NCBI RefSeq assembly: GCF_017884005.1
Contig: NZ_QFAY01000006.1
Span: 61,658 to 125,657 of the forward strand
Reading direction: 5' to 3'
From: Streptococcus panodentis
GTDB taxonomy: Bacteria > Bacillota > Bacilli > Lactobacillales > Streptococcaceae
Length of the DNA: 64,000 nucleotides
Below are positions 45,257-55,600 of this stretch, piece after piece; within the stretch, counting starts at the first letter, position 1, and every line of letters starts with the position of its first letter. The notes under the pieces are model-generated. The model searched no databases and had not been told where the DNA came from. It saw only the letters and a list, made by a program, of their open reading frames with translations. The position numbers and the translations under genes were made by a program.

Positions 45257-45871
45257 ATGGAAAATCTAGTTCAACAGATGCTGAATGCTTTGATTCAAAT
45301 CGCTTTGTTTGCTTTGCTTCCTTTTGTTTGGTGGTTGATGACGGCCAGAAGAAAAAGTCCGTTTTTAGACTGGCTAGGTTTAAAGTCGCTAAAAAATACT
45401 GGCAAGCATAGGGTGTGGCTGTGGATTCTGCTGGGGTCGTTATTTTTCATGCTCTTTTCGTTTTTGCTATTGCAAACGACTGTGAAAGGCCTTGAGACAG
45501 CAACCTCGGGCTTTTCCGGCCTTGGTTTCCGTGCTCTGCCAGGTATTCTGGTCTACAGTCTTTTTCAGACGGCTTTGCCGGAGGAGCTGCTATTCAGAGG
45601 CTTTCTTTTAAAGAGATTGGCTAGCTGCTTCCCCTTTGTAGTGGCCAATACCATACAAGCTGCCCTTTTTGGTCTGCTCCATGGCTTTATGTTTATGACA
45701 GTGCTCTCTTGGCAGCAGACCCTGCTCATCATTTTGTGTACGGGCGGCATCGCGGCCTATCTGGGCTTTGTCAATGAAAAGAAGGCAGGCGGATCCATTT
45801 TAGCCAGCTGGAGCATGCATGCGCTGGCCAATGTGATTGCGGGGATGTTATCGGCTTTCATGCTGCTTTAG
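45257..45871 (+). CDS. CPBP-family intramembrane metalloprotease
   Basis: A 204-residue membrane protein with about six spans and the Abi/CPBP motifs PEELLFRGFLLKRL (Glu pair), FGLLHGFMF (His) and SWSMHALANV (second His). Relatives cleave prenylated proteins in eukaryotes and often protect against bacteriocins in streptococci. Start at 45257 with AAAGGAG upstream. Single gene. Confidence 0.88.
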   Translation: MENLVQQMLNALIQIALFALLPFVWWLMTARRKSPFLDWLGLKSLKNTGKHRVWLWILLGSLFFMLFSFLLLQTTVKGLETATSGFSGLGFRALPGILVYSLFQTALPEELLFRGFLLKRLASCFPFVVANTIQAALFGLLHGFMFMTVLSWQQTLLIILCTGGIAAYLGFVNEKKAGGSILASWSMHALANVIAGMLSAFMLL

Positions 45872-45902
45872 TTGAGTAAGCACTATCCAATCGTTTCAAA
45901 AT

Positions 45903-45937
45903 AAAAGGCCTGTTTCGTAAGTTGAAAAGGCCTTTTT
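45903..45937. terminator. Bidirectional terminator
   Basis: AAAAGGCC and GGCCTTTT stem with T-run, between the convergent CPBP and scaR genes. Confidence 0.75.
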
Positions 45938-46583
45938 AAATTTTTTCCACATAAATCTGCTGGGCAATCATGGGATTGAGTTGGATTTCTTGACTTCCGT
46001 TCTTGAGGAGGTAGCTCTGGGCGAAGGTATCGTATTGGAGCAAGGTGATGGTTTGGCCGATTTGCAGCTTATGCTTCTCCAAGTATTTGAGCAGGTCAAA
46101 CTCATCATGTACGCGCCGAATGATATAGTCGCCGGGAGTTGAAGCGGCTTCCAGCGTCAGCTGGTATTCTTCTGTCAGCAGCTCCCCTTTGGCTGGAATA
46201 GTGCCGCCGTGAGGGCAGGTCTTGGGGGATTGCAGCATGGCGTCCAGGCGCTCGACAAAGCGCTCAGAGACAGTATGCTCCAGAACTTCGGCTTCCTCGT
46301 GGATTTCGTCGGTCGAATAGCCGAGATGATGGACCAGAAAGACCTCGATCAGCCGGTGCTTACGATAGAGGTCAGAAACCAGCTTCAGTCCGAGATCTGT
46401 CAGCAGGTAGCCGGCCTCTTTGTCCTTGACCAGCAGTTCTTCCGCCAGCATTTTCTTGATCATTTCGGTCACAGCCGGCGGTGAAACCTGCATGAGCTGG
46501 GCGATTTCCTTGTTGGTAATTTTTTTTCGGCGGCTGCCAATCTCATAGATGCACTTGAGATAGTCTTCTTTATTTGGAGTCAT
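45936..46583 (-). CDS. scaR: Manganese-responsive DtxR-family repressor
   Basis: A 215-residue regulator of the ScaR/SloR/MntR group. N-terminal winged helix (KEDYLKCIYEIG, TNKEIAQLMQVSPPAVTEMI), a dimerisation and metal-binding domain with HHLGYSTDEIHEEAEVLEHTVS (partly quoted: HEEAEVLEHTVS) and KTCPHGGTIP, and a C-terminal FeoA/SH3-like domain. With Mn2+ it represses the sca operon; its operator is seen at 60512-60533 in this window. Alone in its transcription unit. Confidence 0.93.
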   Translation of the reverse strand: MTPNKEDYLKCIYEIGSRRKKITNKEIAQLMQVSPPAVTEMIKKMLAEELLVKDKEAGYLLTDLGLKLVSDLYRKHRLIEVFLVHHLGYSTDEIHEEAEVLEHTVSERFVERLDAMLQSPKTCPHGGTIPAKGELLTEEYQLTLEAASTPGDYIIRRVHDEFDLLKYLEKHKLQIGQTITLLQYDTFAQSYLLKNGSQEIQLNPMIAQQIYVEKI

Positions 46584-47018
46584 CTTGCTTCCTCATTCTT
46601 TTTCTATCACTAGTATAACAAAAATTGCGGCAAGAATACAGTGGGCAAGGCTTGTCCTGCTATGCAGATTGATAGGTCTGCTTTTCGAAAAGCAAAAACT
46701 GACAGGGCCGGCCGATAAAGCCGAAAAGCGCTTTTTCTATTTATTGTCTTAAACCAGTGTTTGAAGGGGAATTGGCTTGCTTCAGTCACGGCCTCATCGC
46801 AGTGCTTTGCTTGCTTCCTCTTGGAAGTTCCTGCCGCTTCAAAAGTTCCGCTGGAGCTTGTCGGCGCTTTCTTGCTTTCTTTTTCTGCAATCTCAAGATT
46901 TCCGGGCCTGGTGTGGCTTCTCATCCTTGGATTTTCCAAGAGCAGGCTGCCGATGGAAGCGGCATATTTATTGATAAAAGGACTTTTTTTGAATATTATT
47001 TTATTTTAGTATAAATGA
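46584..47018. other. Intergenic region, no supported gene
   Basis: Several overlapping open frames cover 46757-47014 on the plus strand and 46610-46939 on the minus strand, none with a ribosome site or a recognisable product. A GCCGAAAAGCGC-type hairpin and T-run near 46718-46738 could be a terminator. Confidence 0.4.
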
Positions 47019-47078
47019 TTGACAAATAAATTTACTGGCATTAAAATGTTAGTGTATTGATATAAGCAAACGCTTACA
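47019..47078 (+). promoter_or_regulatory. Promoter of the surface protease with cre-like site
   Basis: TTGACA (47019-47024), 17 bases, TAAAAT (47042-47047). AGCAAACGCTTACA at 47065-47078 matches cre except for the first base and lies just downstream of the start point, where CcpA would act as a roadblock. TAAGC and GCTTA are perfect arms around AAAC. Confidence 0.75.
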
Positions 47079-47101
47079 AAAACATTCCGAGGAGGTTTTT
47101 T

Positions 47102-50100
47102 ATGGAATTTCAAAAGCAGCAGCGCTTCTCCGTTCGCAAGTATGCTGTTGGGGTGGCATCTGTCTTGGTCGGTGTCCTGTTTTCTGCTCAGGTTGCTTTA
47201 GCTGATACTGAAAGTCAGCTTCAGCCGCCTCTTCCTCAGCTGGAACAGCCAGCGATGCAGCTGGAAAGCTCGGCGGCCCCTCAGCAGCCTTCGGATTCTG
47301 TGCCGGCTGCTTCCGCGCAGCCCAGCAGCAGTCAGACGGAAGGCGGCAGCCTTTCTGATCCGGCAGCGGATGCTGCGAGTCCTTTGGCCAAGCAGGAAAC
47401 AGCCGGAGTCGAGCAGCCGCTGTTGCAGGAAACAGCAGCAGGCACGGCTGGATCAGAGCAAGCAGCGGCGACCGCGGCGCCAACGGCCGGTCCGAGTCTG
47501 GATAAGCTGCCCCAGCAAAGTCAGCCCCTGTATCAGGATACAGATGCTGTCAGAGTCTTGGTCAAGCTGAAGGAGGAAAAAGACCTTCCGGCTGATTGGC
47601 TGGAGACGGAAAGCGGCCGCCAGCTTCGGATTGCCAGCAGGGCACCGATTCGCAGAGAAGTCTTGGCTGAGCTTGAGGCGCAGGGGATTCGCTATCAGAA
47701 GCTTTATGAATTTGACCTTCTTTTTAATGGCTTTGCTCTGGAGACCACTTATGGCGATGCCAAAAAAATCAGAGGCTTGGCCCGGGTGGATAAGATTGAC
47801 CTCAGCCTCTTTCATGAAAGCGAGCGGTCAGCAGCTCCGGCCGCAGCAGCTTCCCCTCAGTCTGGCAGTCCTGTAAAAGTCAGCGAAGAGAACAGCCTGA
47901 TCAATCTGCAGCCGCTGTGGGACAGAGGGATTAAAGGTCAGGGACAGGTCGTGGCAGTGATTGATACCGGGATAGATCCCAGCCATGATATTTTCCGCCT
48001 GACAGATATTTCCAAGGCCAAATACAAGAGTGAGGCTGAGCTGGAGGCGGTGAAGCAAAAGGCCGGCATCCGCTATGGGAAATGGTACAGTGACAAAATC
48101 GTCTATGTGCATAACTACAGCGACTTAGATGAGCAGGTAAAAGAAGAAGACCCCATCTCCCACGGAGCCCATGTCGCCGGTACTGCGGTCGGAAATGCCA
48201 GCCAGCCATCGCCGAATGGGGAAATTATCCGAGGAGTCGCACCAGAAGCGCAGCTCATGTTTTTGCGGGCCTTTTCTGACACCAAGGGCGGCGGAAAAGT
48301 GCAGACCTTTGTCTACACGAAGGCTTTGGAAGACGCAGTCAAGCTGGGTGCGGATACGGTCAATATGAGTCTGGGGACAGCTTCGGGTGCTATGAGTGAT
48401 ATGGGGGACATTACCCTGCAGGCCTTTGAACTAGCCAGAAAGGCCGGTGTGACCGTTACGGTGGCAGCGACCAATATGGCCACCAATGGCTTCTGGTACA
48501 GCAAGCCGCTGGCCAGCACACCGGACTATGGGATGGCCGGCTCCCCCTCTATCAATCCCCATGCTCTGTCTATTGCCTCTATCAACAGCCTGACCAAACA
48601 TGAGTCAACAGCTGCTTCGATTACAGTGCCTGAGCTGGCCGGACAGACAGCCTTTGATAATGGTAAGATTGAGATGGTTTCCTATGTCGAAAGGGATTCC
48701 TTCCGCACGACAATCCCTCAGTCTTATGTCTATGTTGAGCGGGGCGGGGCAGCCAATTACCAGGACAGCAAGGTTGATGGACAGGTGGTTCTGACTGAGC
48801 GGGGCGGTTCCGTCTCCGATGTTGACAAAATCAAGTATTTGAAAGCAGCCGGAGCTGCTGGTCTTGTCTTTTATCAGATGGAAGAGCAGGGAGACAGACC
48901 GGTCAAGTTTGACATTGGCGGTCTGGGCGAACGTTTCCCGGTAGGTGTGATTGGTCACAAATTCGGCCGGGAACTGGCGCGTCATGCCGGCAGCTACAGT
49001 CTGCATTTTGATATTCATTTCAAGCGCATTCCTTATGAGCAGGCGCGGGAAATGTCCGACTTTTCTTCTTGGGGGCTGTCAGCTGACGGCGACCTGAAGC
49101 CGGATGTGACCCTGCCCGGCGGTATGATCTACTCTTCGGTCAATAATAACGAATATTACATGGATCGCGGCACCAGCATGGCAGCACCGCATGCAGCTGG
49201 AGCGGTCGCTCTGGTCAAGCAAGTCCTGCAGGAGCGCTTTCCAGCTGCCTCATCTGAGCAGCTCCATACCTTGATGAGACAGCTGGTGATGAGTACCGCT
49301 GTACCGCATGTCAACTCAGAAAGCGGCACCTATTCTTCGGTCCGCCAGCAGGGAGCCGGGATTATGGATGTGACAGCAGCTGCCTACGGAGATCTCTATC
49401 TGACAGCTGATGGTGACAGGAGCAGCCTGACCTTGGGAAATGTGGAAGACAGCTTCCGCTTTGATGTGACCGTTCATAATCTGTCCGGCCAGGACCGGCA
49501 GCTGGCCTATCGGACTGTTGTCGGGACAGATGAGGTGGCGGACGGCAAGATGACGCTGAGAACGCGGGAATTGGCCCGGATAGAAGGAAGGGAGACAGTC
49601 ACCGTACCGGCTTACGGCAGTAAGACGGTTACGATTGCGGTTGACAGCAGTGCCTATAGAGAAGAGCTGAGCCGGCTTATGAAAAACGGCTACTTCCTTG
49701 AAGGTTTCGTCTTCTTCCGAGATGCTGCCAGTCAAAAAGAGCTTGTCAGTCTTCCTTATATCGGCTTTAAAGGAGCATTCCAAAATCTGCAAGGTATTGA
49801 AAAGTCAATCTATGATTACGCAGAATCCGAGAAACCTTTCTACTATTACAAGGATAAAACGGATTATGCCGATGATGCTGTACCGGCAAATCCTGAGAGA
49901 AACCCTGACAATCACTTTACTTCTCTCATCAGCTATGTTTATGAAAACGGTGCTTATGAGACCAAGACTTTGGGCCAGGATGGCGAGCGTTTTGACGGCA
50001 GTCAGCTCTACTTTTCGCCAAATGGGGATCTGCGTTTTGACACCGTCAGATTCAAGGCGGTCATGCTGCGCAATGTCGAAAATGTCCATCTGGCTGTTTT

Positions 50101-52105
50101 CAAAAAAGAGGATCAGGAGCGCTTGCATCCCGTCTATGAGAGCGGCAATGAAAGTCACAGGAAGACAGACTGGAGCTACCGCAGAGGCAGTCGCAGTGAA
50201 ATCTTCTATGACCTCGACTGGAATGGGACTGACAAGGACGGCAGTCGGCTGCCTGACGGGGAGTATCAGTTTGTCGTCTCCTACCGTCCTGCGGCATCCG
50301 GAGCCTTGGAGCAGGAGCTGAATTTTTCGGTGAAGATTGACACGACAGCTCCGCAGATGGCAGCCGGCACTGCCCACTATGACAAGGCCAGCCGCATTTT
50401 CCGTCCGGGCAGCATTGTAGAAAGCGGCAGCGGTCTGGCCGGCACCTACCTGAGCTATCAAAAAGACGGCCAGGAGGTCAGCCTTGAAGCGAATGCGGAT
50501 GGCTCCTACACTTTGCCGGCAGATGCAGACCCAAGCACCGTCCGCTTCTATGTCTGGGACAAGGTTGACAATACCAGTGAAGTCGACATGGACGGCAGAG
50601 CAGTCTCTGCGGCTGCAGCTGCAGATGGTGCTGCCGGAAGCGGAGCTTCTGCTGCCCCTGCTACCGCAGCGGCTGGAGCCGGCAAGGCAGCTGAAAACGC
50701 AGCAGCCGGCACACCTGCTGCGCAGAATCCTGCAGCCAGTCCGGGCAAGGGCTCGATTGATCTTGTTTTTGCAGACAGCGCCGGCAATGCCATTAATTAC
50801 TATTCCTCCATTGTTCGCTATCAGGTTCTGGATGCGGCCGGTCAGCCTGTCGCAGGTGAGTTTGACGGGACACAAAACGGCGGCAGCTATCCCGAGCTTC
50901 CATATGGGAAGTACACGGTTCAAATTGCCTATTCAGATGAACACTATGACTGGGGCAGCGATACGGTCAAGGAAGTGACTGTTGATGAGGAACATCCGCG
51001 GCCAACTGTTACCTTTCATTTTACTTATCTGGATGCCAATCGTTTTAGTCTGGTATTTGACCGGCCATTGCCAAAGGGGACGGCTGTCAAAGTAAGGAAC
51101 AGCAAAGGCCGTGAATTTGACCTGATTCAGAGCAAGTACGACAGAATGGCCTTTGAGAGAGTTCTTTACAATGGCGGCTATACAGTCCATATCAGCCTGC
51201 CGGAGGACTATGAAGTGGCTGAGAATGATTTTCTTTACAATGTCGAAAACAGGATTAACCGCCGTCTGGTCAGTCTCATCGTTCCAAGCTATGTCAGTCA
51301 GCTGCCGACTTCTGAGGATTCTGTGCTGAAAGGGATGATTGACTTTGGCACCGGTAAAATCTCCGATAAGGCTGTGTTTACAGTCGCAGCGGTAAGTGAT
51401 GATGTACCTGAAACAATCCAAAAAGAAGCAGAGGAGCACAGTCAGCTGCCGGCCTTCTATCAGCTCCGTCTGCAAAAGAAGGGACAGGATATCGAGACCG
51501 CCGGGAAAAAGACCATTCGTCTGACCGGCATCAAGGGGCATCTTGCAAAGGTCTATCTGCAGACAGGGACTGGCTTGGAAGCAGTCACTGCCAAGACAGA
51601 AGACGGCAGCTTGATTCTGGAAATGGACAAGCTGGGCAGCATCATTGTTCTGACAGACAGGCAGGTCAGTGAGCTGGATAAAAGCCAGCTGCAAGCAGCA
51701 GTTCATTCTGGCTATCAGCTGCTCTTACAGCCAGTCTATCAGTACGACAGCAAGGACAGACAGGATGCCTTTCAAGCCGCGCTTCTGGCTGCAGAAGCTG
51801 CGTTGGCAGATCCGGCGCTGACTTACAGGGCCTATGCGGAAGCCTTAGCGGATCTTGAAAAGGCAGCTCAGGCACTGTCAGGCCAAGCGCCTGCAGCGCC
51901 CCAGCCAGCACTGGCGTCAGCTGCCCGGGCTGGCAGTCAAAGCGCAGATCCGGCCTTCCTGAGTGCCGCTCCGGCTGCTCCAGCATTTCCGTATCTGCCG
52001 GCTACAGGAGAGAAAGCCAGCCGCCTCGCCTTTTTAGGGGGTGTTCTGACCTTCCTTGGTCTGGGGCTCCTGACTTTGAAGGGCTCAGGCAAAGAAAAGC
52101 GCTGA
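47102..52105 (+). CDS. Subtilisin-like cell-wall protease (lactocepin/C5a-peptidase type)
   Basis: A 1,667-residue S8 protease. YSIRK-like signal (FSVRKYAVGVASVLVG), Ala/Gln-rich region, prodomain, then the catalytic triad: Asp288 (VIDTGIDPSHD), His354 (SHGAHVAGT) and Ser692 (GTSMAAPHAAG). A PA domain (about 540-640) is inserted before Ser. Fn3-like domains follow, then an Ala-rich insert (about 1165-1215), further beta domains, a FIVAR-like helical segment (about 1545-1600) and the sorting signal LPATGEKAS. It should degrade host or matrix proteins and supply peptides. All catalytic residues are intact. GAGGAGG before the ATG. Confidence 0.93.
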   Translation: MEFQKQQRFSVRKYAVGVASVLVGVLFSAQVALADTESQLQPPLPQLEQPAMQLESSAAPQQPSDSVPAASAQPSSSQTEGGSLSDPAADAASPLAKQETAGVEQPLLQETAAGTAGSEQAAATAAPTAGPSLDKLPQQSQPLYQDTDAVRVLVKLKEEKDLPADWLETESGRQLRIASRAPIRREVLAELEAQGIRYQKLYEFDLLFNGFALETTYGDAKKIRGLARVDKIDLSLFHESERSAAPAAAASPQSGSPVKVSEENSLINLQPLWDRGIKGQGQVVAVIDTGIDPSHDIFRLTDISKAKYKSEAELEAVKQKAGIRYGKWYSDKIVYVHNYSDLDEQVKEEDPISHGAHVAGTAVGNASQPSPNGEIIRGVAPEAQLMFLRAFSDTKGGGKVQTFVYTKALEDAVKLGADTVNMSLGTASGAMSDMGDITLQAFELARKAGVTVTVAATNMATNGFWYSKPLASTPDYGMAGSPSINPHALSIASINSLTKHESTAASITVPELAGQTAFDNGKIEMVSYVERDSFRTTIPQSYVYVERGGAANYQDSKVDGQVVLTERGGSVSDVDKIKYLKAAGAAGLVFYQMEEQGDRPVKFDIGGLGERFPVGVIGHKFGRELARHAGSYSLHFDIHFKRIPYEQAREMSDFSSWGLSADGDLKPDVTLPGGMIYSSVNNNEYYMDRGTSMAAPHAAGAVALVKQVLQERFPAASSEQLHTLMRQLVMSTAVPHVNSESGTYSSVRQQGAGIMDVTAAAYGDLYLTADGDRSSLTLGNVEDSFRFDVTVHNLSGQDRQLAYRTVVGTDEVADGKMTLRTRELARIEGRETVTVPAYGSKTVTIAVDSSAYREELSRLMKNGYFLEGFVFFRDAASQKELVSLPYIGFKGAFQNLQGIEKSIYDYAESEKPFYYYKDKTDYADDAVPANPERNPDNHFTSLISYVYENGAYETKTLGQDGERFDGSQLYFSPNGDLRFDTVRFKAVMLRNVENVHLAVFKKEDQERLHPVYESGNESHRKTDWSYRRGSRSEIFYDLDWNGTDKDGSRLPDGEYQFVVSYRPAASGALEQELNFSVKIDTTAPQMAAGTAHYDKASRIFRPGSIVESGSGLAGTYLSYQKDGQEVSLEANADGSYTLPADADPSTVRFYVWDKVDNTSEVDMDGRAVSAAAAADGAAGSGASAAPATAAAGAGKAAENAAAGTPAAQNPAASPGKGSIDLVFADSAGNAINYYSSIVRYQVLDAAGQPVAGEFDGTQNGGSYPELPYGKYTVQIAYSDEHYDWGSDTVKEVTVDEEHPRPTVTFHFTYLDANRFSLVFDRPLPKGTAVKVRNSKGREFDLIQSKYDRMAFERVLYNGGYTVHISLPEDYEVAENDFLYNVENRINRRLVSLIVPSYVSQLPTSEDSVLKGMIDFGTGKISDKAVFTVAAVSDDVPETIQKEAEEHSQLPAFYQLRLQKKGQDIETAGKKTIRLTGIKGHLAKVYLQTGTGLEAVTAKTEDGSLILEMDKLGSIIVLTDRQVSELDKSQLQAAVHSGYQLLLQPVYQYDSKDRQDAFQAALLAAEAALADPALTYRAYAEALADLEKAAQALSGQAPAAPQPALASAARAGSQSADPAFLSAAPAAPAFPYLPATGEKASRLAFLGGVLTFLGLGLLTLKGSGKEKR

Positions 52106-52649
52106 CAAATGACTCCGTCTGGCTTTGCACTGATAAGCCATGCTTGATGCGGCCGCTGATGGCTGGACAGTGACGGCAGATGAAGCCAATGACAGGGTGG
52201 GAATTGCGCGCGTGCTTCTGCCATAGAAGACCTAGCAGAACAGGCTGCTCTGATTTGCTTAAGCAGCTGCAGGGCAGCAGGCGGACTTTCCTTTCTGAAA
52301 TTGGCTTGTTTTTTCCAGCGGTCCCCTTGTAATCGGTTTATGAATAGTATATAATCAAACCGTAGTATCTAATACTCACACTATGAGAATGCACAGGAGG
52401 CAGCGAGCCGCTCGGAAGCTCCGGCAGAGGTTTGAAGGCAGTGGCTGAAGCTTCCGCTAGGAAGTGTCAGCAGGAGTCTGTCCCGCCGCCTTCTCTACAA
52501 CCTAGGGGAGTTTCCCCATCTGTTGGAGCCTGTCTAAGCTAATGACATGTGGATTTGAATAAAAAGAGTATAAAGAGTTCAAAAGTGCGCCTGTCAGACC
52601 AGCAGTGTGTTTACAGGGCAGATTTGCTTTTGAAGAAAAGGAGTTCATT
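52106..52649 (+). promoter_or_regulatory. Long leader of the Bsp/C39 gene with promoter and repeat
   Basis: A promoter TTGTAA (52327-52332), 17 bases, TATAAT (52350-52355) lies about 290 bases before the start codon. The leader contains copy 2 of the 82-bp dispersed repeat (52399-52480, inverted relative to 23109-23190). No gene is seen in 52106-52326. Confidence 0.6.
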
Positions 52650-55600
52650 GTGAAAAAAAGACAGATGAGAGAGTCGCAGACAGAGAAAGTTACTCGTTTT
52701 GGGATTCGGAAATACAGTTTTGGCGCAGCCTCCGTTGCTATTGCGGCGGGTCTGCTCTTTCTTGGAAACGGCGCGGTTCAGGCAGATCAGCTGACAGCCG
52801 CTGACTCTGCTGCCGATCCGGCCAGTCAGCTGGTTTTGGAGCAAGAAGTTCCTGAGTCAGGGGCCGCCGCCCTGCCGTCCTCCAATCAGGCTGCTGAAAC
52901 CAGCACAGCTGCCGATGCAGGCCAGCCAGCACTGGCGGAAAAGGGGCCGGCTGAGCTGGGAAATCAGCCAGCTGAACAGCCATCTGCTGCGGAAAGGGCA
53001 GAGACGGCCCAGACTGTCAGTGCAGATGCGAGCCCCGCTGTCAGTCAGCCTGCGGCTCCGGCCGTACCAAGGGTACAGGCTGCGGCGGATTCACAGCCTG
53101 AGCCCGCTCGGGCCCCAGAAACTGAGCAGCCATCTGCTGAAGCAGCAAAGAAGCCGCAAGGCAAGCTTAGCATCGAAAATAACAACCCGCAGACAGGTGA
53201 GTTTGATATTGTAGTGTCTGAGATTGTGGCGCCGGACGGACTCCAGACGGTCTATCTGCCGACCTGGTCCAGCAAGGACGACCAAGACGATGTCCAGTGG
53301 TACAGAGCGGAAAAGCGGGCGGACGGGACCTACTTCCAGCATGTCAGCCACCGCAATCACAAGAACTCACTGGGCGAATACCAGGTGCATCTCTACTATG
53401 TCAATGACGCGGGTCAGCTGCAGGGCATCAGCTCCGCCAAGACTCAGGTCAGCAAGGCCCAGCCGCAGGGCAAGATCAGCATCGAAAACAACAACCCGCA
53501 GACGGGTGAGTTTGATATTGTAGTGTCTGAGATTGTGGCGCCGGACGGACTCCGCACGGTCTATCTGCCGACCTGGTCCAGCAAGGATGACCAAGACGAT
53601 GTCCAGTGGTACAGAGCGGAGAAGCGGGCAGACGGGACCTACTTCCAGCATGTCAGCCACCGCAATCATAAGAACTCACTGGGCGAATACCAAGTGCATC
53701 TCTACTATGTCAATGACGCGGGCCAGCTGCAGGGCATCAGCTCCGCCAAGACTCAGGTCAGCAAGGCCCAGCCGCAGGGCAAGATCAGCATTGAAAATAA
53801 CAACCCGCAGACGGGTGAGTTTGATATTGTAGTGTCTGAGATTGTGGCACCGGACGGACTCCAAACGGTCTATCTGCCGACCTGGTCCAGCAAGGATGAC
53901 CAAGACGATGTCCAGTGGTACAGAGCGGAGAAGCGGGCAGACGGGACCTATTTCCAGCACGTCAGCCACCGCAATCATAAGAACTCACTGGGCGAATACC
54001 AAGTGCATCTCTACTATGTCAATGACGCGGGCCAGCTGCAGGGCATCAGCTCCGCCAAGACTCAGGTCAGCAAGGCCCAGCCGCAGGGCAAAATCAGCAT
54101 TGAAAATAACAACCCGCAGACGGGTGAGTTTGATATTGTAGTGTCTGAGATTGTGGCACCGGACGGACTCCAGACGGTCTATCTGCCGACCTGGTCCAGC
54201 AAGGACGACCAAGACGATGTCCAGTGGTACAGAGCAGAAAAGCGGGCGGACGGGACCTACTTCCAGCATGTCAGCCACCGCAATCATAAGAACTCACTGG
54301 GCGAATACCAGGTGCATCTCTACTATGTCAATGATGCCGGTCAGCTGCAGGGCATCAGCTCCGCCAAGACTCAGGTCAGCAAGGCCCAGCCGCAGGGCAA
54401 GATCAGCATTGAAAACAACAACCCGCAGACGGGTGAGTTTGATATTGTAGTGTCTGAGATTGTGGCACCGGACGGACTCCAGACGGTCTATCTGCCGACC
54501 TGGTCCAGCAAGGACGACCAAGACGATGTCCAGTGGTACAGAGCAGAAAAGCGGGCGGACGGGACCTACTTCCAGCATGTCAGCCACCGCAATCATAAGA
54601 ACTCACTGGGCGAATACCAGGTGCATCTCTACTATGTCAATGATGCCGGTCAGCTGCAGGGCATCAGCTCCGCCAAGACTCAGGTCAGCAAGGCCCAGCC
54701 GCAGGGCAAGATCAGCATTGAAAACAACAACCCGCAGACGGGTGAGTTTGATATTGTAGTGTCTGAGATTGTGGCACCGGACGGACTCCAGACGGTCTAT
54801 CTGCCGACCTGGTCCAGCAAGGACGACCAAGACGATGTCCAGTGGTACAGAGCGGAAAAGCGGGCGGACGGGACCTATTTCCAGCACGTCAGCGCCTACG
54901 ACCATCGGTTTTCAACCGGTGAATATCAGATCCATCTTTATTATCTGAATGCTGACGGCCAGCTGCAGGGGGTTAGCTCAGGAAAGACAGTGGTCACCGT
55001 TGCTGCAGAGAATGTTCGGGCAACTGGAAAAATCACTATTCAGAATAACAATGCCCGGACAGGAAGCTTTGATGTAGTCGTGACAAATGTCTCCAATCCC
55101 AAGGGCATTCAGGCGGTTTACCTGCCAACTTGGTCAGCCGATAAAGGCCAGGATGATATCCGGTGGTATCAAGCCAGCAAACAGAAGGATGGCAGCTACA
55201 AGATTACCGTTAAAGCCAGCGACCACAAGCTGTCGACCGGTGAGTACCTGATCCATCTCTACTATCAGCAGGATGACGGCCGGATGGTTGTCGTGGCTGG
55301 GACCAGCACACAGGTTGCTAAGGCAGGCTACAATACACCCTATTACTCTCAGCGAGACGGCCGTTGGGGCGGCCGGATGTACGGCGGTTACAACTTAGAT
55401 GCGACCGGCTGTGTTCCGACGACCTTGGCCATGGTCATCTCTGGCATCAGCGGTCAGGAAGTTCTGCCGACTGCTGTAGCGGATTATTTGTACAACCATA
55501 CCAATGAATTTAACAAAGGCGGTTACGGCACCAGCAGCCGGGGGATTGTGCGGGCGGCTCAACATTGGGGGCTGAAGACAGAAACCCTGCTGACGGCAGC

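Noticed and set aside
46610-47014. Overlapping frames on both strands between scaR and the protease gene
   Set aside because: Low-complexity protein, no ribosome site, and they run through the protease promoter region.
49805-50923. Minus-strand open frame of 372 codons
   Set aside because: Antisense to the S8 protease gene; Cys/Gly-rich low-quality protein typical of a shadow frame.
53160-55025. Repeated ORFs of about 100 codons on both strands
   Set aside because: They are out-of-frame images of the 309-bp coding repeats of the Bsp/C39 gene.
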